Source: Alisma plantago-aquatica
Lineage: Eukaryota; Streptophyta; Magnoliopsida; Alismatales; Alismataceae
DNA: 64,000 bases
Assembly: GCA_963693085.1 (NCBI GenBank)
Contig: OY856409.1
Location: forward strand, 1,621,659,211-1,621,723,210
Direction of reading: 5' to 3'
In this document: one piece after another, positions 56,996-64,000 of the stretch
Numbering within the stretch: the first letter of the stretch is position 1
How the letters are laid out: each line of letters starts with the position of its first letter
Made by a program: the position numbers and the translations under genes
Notes under the pieces: generated by a model
What the model was told of the DNA's origin: nothing
Databases searched by the model: none
What the model saw: the letters and a program-made list of their open reading frames with translations, nothing else

Positions 56996-58870
56996 CTAGG
57001 GTTTCACTTTTAAGATTCCTTTTTGAGAGTTATCATTATTAAGATTCTATTTATGAGGATATCACATTATCATAATTATTCTTTTAATTATGTCAAGTCA
57101 TATTCACTTAATTACCAAGAGAGTCATATATTATTATTATGTAAGAAACCTTATATTTCATATTAAGAATTTTATCACAATTAGAGGTTACTAAATTATA
57201 TCTATATACTTGATCATTATCCTTAATAATTTAGATTTAAACTTCATTTTTATAATATTATCACCATATTAAATTATAACAAATTATTTTGCATGAAATA
57301 GGATGTGTTATTCAATTTGTTATTAAGTCTACAATTAATCCAAATTATGTCACATTGATTACTTGTATGTATATTAAACATTGTCACTATACCTTTCTTA
57401 TTCACATTAATGTCATCATTAATCAATTTCTCATATTTATTCACTTCTTATTATTGGTTTTGCACATTTATGTGAATCCAATCACTCTTTATCCATATTT
57501 GAGTTATCATATGCATTTTAGTGAACATAGTGGAACATATTACACATTAATGAATCTATTCACATCAGATGATTAGTTAGGTGTATATTAGAGAACAAGA
57601 TAATATGTATTTATCTTTGATGACTTGGTTAACCCATGATCAGGTGTTTACACATCATTTATATGTATCAAGGTATATTATCTAATTATAACACCTAATG
57701 TCACTAATGTATCATCAACGACATTAAGGATGCATATGTTAAGGTTATATGATTACAACTTAGGGTTTAGGATCAACTTGATCATTATATTTCATTATAG
57801 CATGCATTATGCCAAGATTATGTTACACTTTTCTTTCTCATCATATCATTAATGTTTATCGGTTCATGACATTATTAGCATCATGTGTATCCATAATTAG
57901 TATTAATATGTGAATGACCTATATTAAGGGCATTGTTTATTCATTAGGGTTTGAACATATAAATTATTCCTCAGATGATCATTATATGTTCATTAATATA
58001 TGAACAAGCATGTTAAGGTTACCACTATTACGTCTGGTCAAGACCAAGGATCCAAGCATACTAACCTCCTATTCATAGAGTTAGGGTTTCTAAAGATAGA
58101 ATAGATATCAAGATGTCATAGGGCTCCATCCCCTTAAAGAGGATTTCATCCTCGAAATCTAACTACCCAAACATCATCAAACCAACTATACTCCATCCCT
58201 TAAAGGGTTCAACCTATCAAGCCAAACTACACTAGGGTTAAAGGATAAGTCTACTATACCATGTACAAGATCCATCACACTTCCACTGCACACTCTGATA
58301 GCTTACTAAACCCCAAATTTTAAGGTCTAGATTCTAGGGATGATCTTATCCAAACACGTGGTACTAAGAGACATAATGAAACTATCTTGGTGTCCATCCT
58401 CAAACAAGTCATCATACACCTGAAACTTAGGGTTCCCAAATATATACAACATAGAAGTCTAAGGTTACTATTTCCTAAAAGCAAACTACTTCTAACAATC
58501 CATATCAACTTAGGATAGGTCGTTATCTGGGAGTCCTCATAAACCAAGCAAGTGGCGCGGAGGAAAATATTGCTAGCCCCTAGAACCTGATCCTTTCTAG
58601 ACACCTTTGCTTCAACTTCATGCCCCAATAGTTGCCTAAAGGAAAACCTAAACAACATTAAGTTATTATAATTACTTGAGCATCTTTCCAATTGTAAATA
58701 TGTTAGATTTTTATTCAACGTGGTTCTAATGTGTAACTATAAGATCCTAAACCAACCTTTCATCATCTATATATCAACTCTAGGGAAAACATGACACCTA
58801 AATGAACTATGTAAGATAGGGATTCGAATTAGGGAGACAAAATTGAAATAGTCAGATTTCGACTACCATG
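56996..58870 (-). other. Non-coding internal region of the 3.5-kb-LTR element
   Basis: AT-rich, with short open frames only. It contains two extra GAGGATGAAATCC...TTTAAGGGG-type boxes (minus strand). A minus frame of 132 codons at 58320-58718 shows no motif I recognise. Confidence 0.55.
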
Positions 58871-58882
58871 GGCTCTGATACT
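58871..58882 (-). promoter_or_regulatory. Primer binding site (initiator Met tRNA type)
   Basis: The minus strand reads AGTATCAGAGCC four bases from the right LTR. Compared with TGGTATCAGAGCC it has one early change. It sets the minus orientation. Confidence 0.75.
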
Positions 58883-58886
58883 ATGT

Positions 58887-61800
58887 TGTTAAAGAGTGAA
58901 ATCACCCCTTTACTAAACATTTGAAACATCAAACCTCCGTTCCTAAAATATTCAAAAGGTATGTTGAAAAGGGTGCAAAATTTTCAAATCTTTATTTATA
59001 TGGTACTCAAAAGACCATTGGAAAGTAGCGGAATAAAAATTACAAAGTATATTCAATTTCATATAAAGGTTTACAAAAATACATAAAATTCTCCCATTAG
59101 GGTTTACATCAAGATATACAAACAAGATCTAGATAGAGGGAAGTCTAACTACCACAATATTGTCTCCAAGCAACATATCCATCAGCTAGCTCCAAGCCAA
59201 AGCTATGTTCTCCTTGTCTTATCCATCACCATGCTCAACACCTGGGTGGTTGGGAAAGCACCCAGCAAAAGGAAAAGGGAAGAAAAATATGTGTCACAAA
59301 ACTAGTCTAGGGTAACAAGATAAGTAAATAGGGTTCATCATAAGATGAAGATAACAAGAGTATGCGGCTACTTTCAACAGATGCTTGCCATAAACAAAAT
59401 ATAAGAAAATAATTACATGCATGATTAATATTGACTACCTTAACTAAGTAGGGTTGAGGCACCTACCAAACCTTCAACTAAAAGGTGAGGGGAGAGTAAC
59501 ACATTCCTATTCACCTACACATATTTCATGGGTGGGGGAGAATAAGATGTTCCCCAGGGTGAATGAACACATGCCCTACTATGGGTGGTTATACATAAGT
59601 ACCACTACTATAGCTAGTTAGTCTAATAAAATCATCATTCTGGAAACAATGGAAAGTAAAAGAATCATATAAATAGTACATGGCAATGGGGCACTAAGAC
59701 CGAAGAATAATATTCCAAAACTAATTTATGAGGCAAGTATAGCAAAAGATTCAACAACAGAGGAATTAGGGTTCAATAAAGCCTCATTACGGAAAAGTAG
59801 GTTAAGGCTTTAAAATTTCCAACTAAGGTGTTAGATGCACATACCTTTCATATTGATTCCAATTATCAACTTACACCACTTTAATTGATTCCAAGTTCCA
59901 CTTTTCCTATTTTCATTGTATAATCATGTATTAGGGTTCGTTATGTACATTAATGTTAAGAAAACCCTACTTTTGGACTTTTCAAACAAAACTCTTATTT
60001 AGACTCTAAAAACATCACCATTGATCTAGTTAGGTTCGCCTAATTAAGAAAACATATAATTTTGTCTATTTTGGAGTTATGATGATTAAAGTTTATTTTT
60101 GGTGATTTTTAACTAATTAATTCATTTTCTAGAAAATCACCTTCGAAAAAACTCAAAAAAATGTCTCAAAAACATTTTTTTTGAAATATCACATTTTTCG
60201 ATTCCAAAACATATTTTTACTTAATTTTTGTACAAACGAATCAAAATATATGATTTTTATAAAATCGGCCAATCATAAATCACCAAAAAATCCAAGTAAG
60301 CATACTGGGCCTAGTCAATGATCTACTCTTGCCGAGTTGGACCAATCCCACATAGCCACCTGGCTTAGGCACCTTTTCCAGTGAGGATCCAACTCGCCAA
60401 GGCAGGAAAAAAAACATGTGCGAGAAGACCTAATTTTCCATGGCGAGAAAACAAGAGGAGGGATTAGAACAAGGGCAAAACTGGAAAAGCATCAGGGAAG
60501 TTTCCCCTACCTTGTGTGTAGGCCATTGCCATGACTCCCAGAAGTAGCAACAAGTTACAAATTGGATGAAACCCAAAACCAAAACAATCTAGCGATTTGA
60601 CTATGTAAAAATGAAGAACTCACCTTCATTAACTCACCTCCCAACACGATTGAAGGTCGGAGAATCCAAAAGCTTGGGCAATGCACCACAAGCCATAGAA
60701 GAAGAGTCATTCGGTGGAGGTCCAAAATGCATGCACAAAATAAATTGTGATGATAGGACAATCGAGCAAGACTGTCTGAAGGTCAGAGTACTAGTATATA
60801 TAGGTGAGGATGTGCGAAGCAGCGAGGAGGAAAAGAATCATGGAGACATTTTAGGTAAGGTTTGGGTATTTCCTAGATTCTTGATGATATCTTATGAATA
60901 ATGGATTGTTGGATGCACTATTCGATTTAGAAACTACGGGTGAAGAAATCTCGCGAAAAGATTGAAAAACGAGTGAGATATCTTGATTTTAAGATCACCC
61001 AAAAATGTGGCATGTTGCCCATTAAATTGTGAGCTAGGAGACGTTCTCCTGCTCGTTAGATCAAGATCTAATAGACAGAAAAGTGCGTTCCTATCTGAGA
61101 AAAAGACAAAAATTAAATGTAATAAGTTTTGATTAGGAAACCTTAGTCTTTGGATGTATTAATCATTTAATTCTTTCTTTTGCCAAATAAGGGTGAAAAT
61201 AAACTCCAAACTAAGTGAAATTTGACATCCAACCTATTTTTGATTTGAGAAATCCGAATATGCAATTAGATTTGCCTTTGGAAGACTTTTAGTATTTTGT
61301 TTAAGAAAATCTTATTTCCTCTTTCCTCATGCATTAATGACTCTAGGATTCTCCCAAAATAATGAAACTTCACCCATAAGTCATATTAAGTGTGGCGGAT
61401 ACAAATTTGTCATTATTTCCATTTGTTGGTGTTGTTTATTATTTTAAGGTTTTGCATACTTTCTCTCTCCTAAATTTATCTTCTCATCAAATATTTTCCA
61501 AACTGAGCAAAAATTCATCCAAAGATATATTTTAACATATAGAATACGAATTTGGCATTATTTTGTATTTTTGAAGACTTTTATTATTTTATTTAATACA
61601 TTTAAAATTTATCACTTATTTAATTTAATTTATTAGAGGCGTCTAGAAACTTTCTAAAAATATAAACTTATTATACGAGCAATAATAAATGTGAGGAATA
61701 TGATTTTGACATTAATTAATTTTTATTTAACATATATTTGATATTTTTGGTCTTTAATTCATTTTCTCTCTCCTAAATAAAATCAAATATTTAACATTGA

Positions 61801-62423
61801 CCAAATTAGATGAAAATTTACACATAGACTTATTTTGACATGTATATTACGAATTTGAGGTTCATTTCCACTTTTGAAGTCATTTAATAATTTATTTAAT
61901 GATTTGGAAAACTATATATATTTTCCAATTTCAATAATGCAAATTTTATTATTAATTTTCCTAAATTATGAAACTTGTCACTTAAGTAAGATTTAAATCA
62001 AGGAAAGCGAATTTGGGCTTAGAATTTTCTTTTGAGTTTCCCTTCTATTAATTTTAGGCAATTTACACATATTTGCACTATTTGTCAAATTAATTGATCT
62101 AATGCCACATTTTTATATTTAGGGATATTATTATCCATTTCTTTTTCTCTTTCTTGTTCCAAAAGGCCATAGAAAGTTCTAGAATGAATTTTTTTTATCA
62201 TTATCTCATATATGTTGTAAATATGCATATTAGACCCTTAATAAAAATATTTACTGAGGTATTTGTGCATTAAATCCCTTTATTGGCATAAAAGGTGAAC
62301 AAATGTTCACTAAACCATTATATTATCCAAAAATTAAATAGAAATTCCAAATAGGATAGAAATGAAAGGTAAATATGGGAAAGAGGGCCAAAAGACAAAA
62401 TGTCTAGGATTTAGTATGTTACA
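58887..62423 (-). repeat. 5' LTR of the 3.5-kb-LTR element (right copy)
   Basis: Begins TGTTAAAGAGTGAAATC and ends TATGTTACA on the plus strand, followed by TCGGC. It has the same layout as the left LTR, and includes a stretch near 60780 with a TATATATAG run. Confidence 0.85.
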
Positions 62424-62428
62424 TCGGC

Positions 62429-62688
62429 AAAATCTAGTCTGGGTTGATGAAGATTTTTGTTTGGTTTGAAATCCCAAAACACCTCCATTTTGGGATTCTG
62501 TTATGTCCAAATCCAGGCTAAGTCGGTCTCAGTAGAGGCAAAATAACAAATTCTGGTATGGGTTAGGTTTAAGAATCATGACTTCATCCCCCTCTCCCTT
62601 GACTGTCACCCCTCTCCCTCTCCCTCAACCCCTCAACTCTCAGCGCTCTCCCTCTGCCGTCTTCTCCTCGTACAGTGGTCACCACTGT
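62429..62688. other. Unassigned flank
   Basis: C/T-rich from 62585 to 62660. No gene is recognised. Confidence 0.4.
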
Positions 62689-62839
62689 TGTGATGCCCCG
62701 ACTTGCCACAAAGTGAGACTACTCAATAAAAAGCATGGAATTAATACTAAGAAACCATGTTACCAGAAAAATAATAAATTAAAACTATTTGCACATAAGC
62801 ATAAAAGTTGGAACTTATCACATATGAGTCCACAAAAAA

Positions 62840-62908
<69 letters not shown>

Positions 62909-64000
62909 GTATATATATAACACTTGCAAAAGTATTATTACATAGCATTGTTTACTGGTTCACTGACCACAACCTACAAAGATGATAACCTATCACATAT
63001 ACATACATGCCATATCTGTACAACAAAGGCATATAGCCAAAACGTCATCTCGATATACAACATCAACAAACACCCCCAAGGACCTGAGAGTACATGGGCG
63101 ACACATAGGACTATACCACAAAACACAAGCAACTTATCCAACCTTTGCTCATCTACTTCTCCTCTTACAGCTCAGCCTCAACATCACAATCTCTACCTTT
63201 TTGTGCTTGACCACCTAAAAGATGTGAAAACCCATAGGGTGAGACCAAATGTCCCAGCAAGAGATATAACTCTCCGACAATGTCTATTAAAAGAACATGT
63301 AGATAACATACTTAACATGTTGAGCAGATTCAGCTAAATGATATGTATCAAATTGATAAAGCAGATTAAATAAAACTAGGCAGTTACCACATAGTAGTAG
63401 AACAATTAAAACTATAAGTGGAAATATGAAGAACATGTATAACTATTGATTTCTCTTACCACCTTATAATTCAAGAAAGTAGTACAAAGATAAGTCAAGG
63501 GGTCATCCAATATTATTCATATTTGACCCTAAGTAAATACACTACACGGGTGTGTTACATCTTTTATTATGCCATGAGGAGATGAGATGTACCACTCATG
63601 CTCCAACTGACCACTTCTAAGTCAAAATCAGTGCCATACAAGATCTAGGAGGAGTTGGACTCCTATGATCTCTCCTCACCCTCGATCAGTCCGAGTCCAG
63701 CGTAGTGACATATAGAGTCCAAGTGCAAAACAACATAGTCTGCCTTAGTATATAGGCACAACACTCATGAAATTAAGTTACGACCGTGGCTGCACTATTG
63801 CCGAGGTATGACTATAGCCAACCTCAAAACATATAATATGTAAACACTATATAACATATCTAAGATATGGCCTCGACCGTTCTCCTGCCTGAGTATGACC
63901 GCAACCAATCTTATAAAATGCATATACTCAATAGTATACGACTCTAAGCTTCCACTAAGGTAGAACCTATTTCACCATCCAACAAGAAATTATAATGAAG
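62689..64000 (+). mobile_element. Possible LTR start, incomplete at window end
   Basis: TGTGATGCCCCGAC at 62689 matches the common TGTRA(C/T)GCCCCG start of Tekay/Del LTRs. The sequence runs to the window end with no partner LTR in view, so this is a guess from the start motif. Open frames here (for example 62924-63337) have no motif I recognise. Confidence 0.35.
62840..62906. repeat. (CA)n(TA)n microsatellite
   Basis: About 17 CA units are followed directly by about 16 TA units. Confidence 0.95.

Larger units (their letters stand above)
53276..62423 (-). mobile_element. Non-coding LTR element with 3.5-kb LTRs, minus strand
   Basis: The LTRs are 53276-56789 and 58887-62423. The 5-bp duplication TCGGC is found at 53271-53275 and 62424-62428. 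A PBS of initiator Met tRNA type (minus strand AGTATCAGAGCC, 58871-58882) lies next to the right LTR, so it reads right to left. The internal part is only 2.1 kb and has no intact gene, only a probable remnant of a pol C-terminus. The two LTRs differ much more than in the Tekay or copia elements, so this insertion is older. Confidence 0.85.

Noticed and set aside
62747..62948. Minus-strand frames of Tyr/Ile and Cys/Val runs
   Set aside because: Translations of the CA/TA microsatellite.

Overview
This window looks like heterochromatic, transposon-dominated nuclear DNA from a flowering plant with a large genome. Every recognisable coding region belongs to a transposable element: Athila-type and Tekay/Del-type Ty3/gypsy, Ty1/copia and CACTA. 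I found no intact host gene, RNA gene, CRISPR array or bacterial feature. Family assignments come from motifs read by eye, because no database search was possible.

The left three quarters is one nested structure. The outermost layer is a decayed minus-strand Athila-like element. Its gag remnant lies at about 18950-19890, its decayed primer binding site at 19946-19963, and its 5' LTR at 19969-20514 plus 45461-46755. A plus-strand Athila-like element (window start to about 18680, 5' end off the window) lies next to that gag, probably inserted into it. This plus-strand element carries a minus-strand copia element (850-9982, duplication AACCA) in its gag-pol linker. The LTR of the minus-strand Athila is split by a CACTA transposon (20515-45457, duplication AAC). 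The CACTA contains a non-coding gypsy derivative (27388-44730, LTRs of 2145 bp each, duplication GTGAA). The 5' LTR of that derivative contains a near-intact Tekay-type chromovirus (28309-38994, duplication CAAGT) with long gag and pol reading frames.

The right part (46756-64000) holds three or so small inverted-repeat elements, tandem repeats and AT-rich DNA without recognised genes. It also holds a second non-coding minus-strand LTR element with 3.5 kb LTRs (53276-62423, duplication TCGGC). A possible further LTR start lies near 62689, next to a CA/TA microsatellite.

Two observations stand out. First, the Tekay gag and pol frames are separated by a 70-nt AT-rich segment with GT...AG ends. 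Its exact removal would make one continuous reading frame, which suggests splicing could set the Gag to Gag-Pol ratio. Second, unrelated copia and Athila LTRs carry arrays of a palindrome close to AACCGATCGGTT. The copies repeat every 19-25 bp (about two helical turns) and sit just upstream of the TATA box in both families, as a shared enhancer-like module would.
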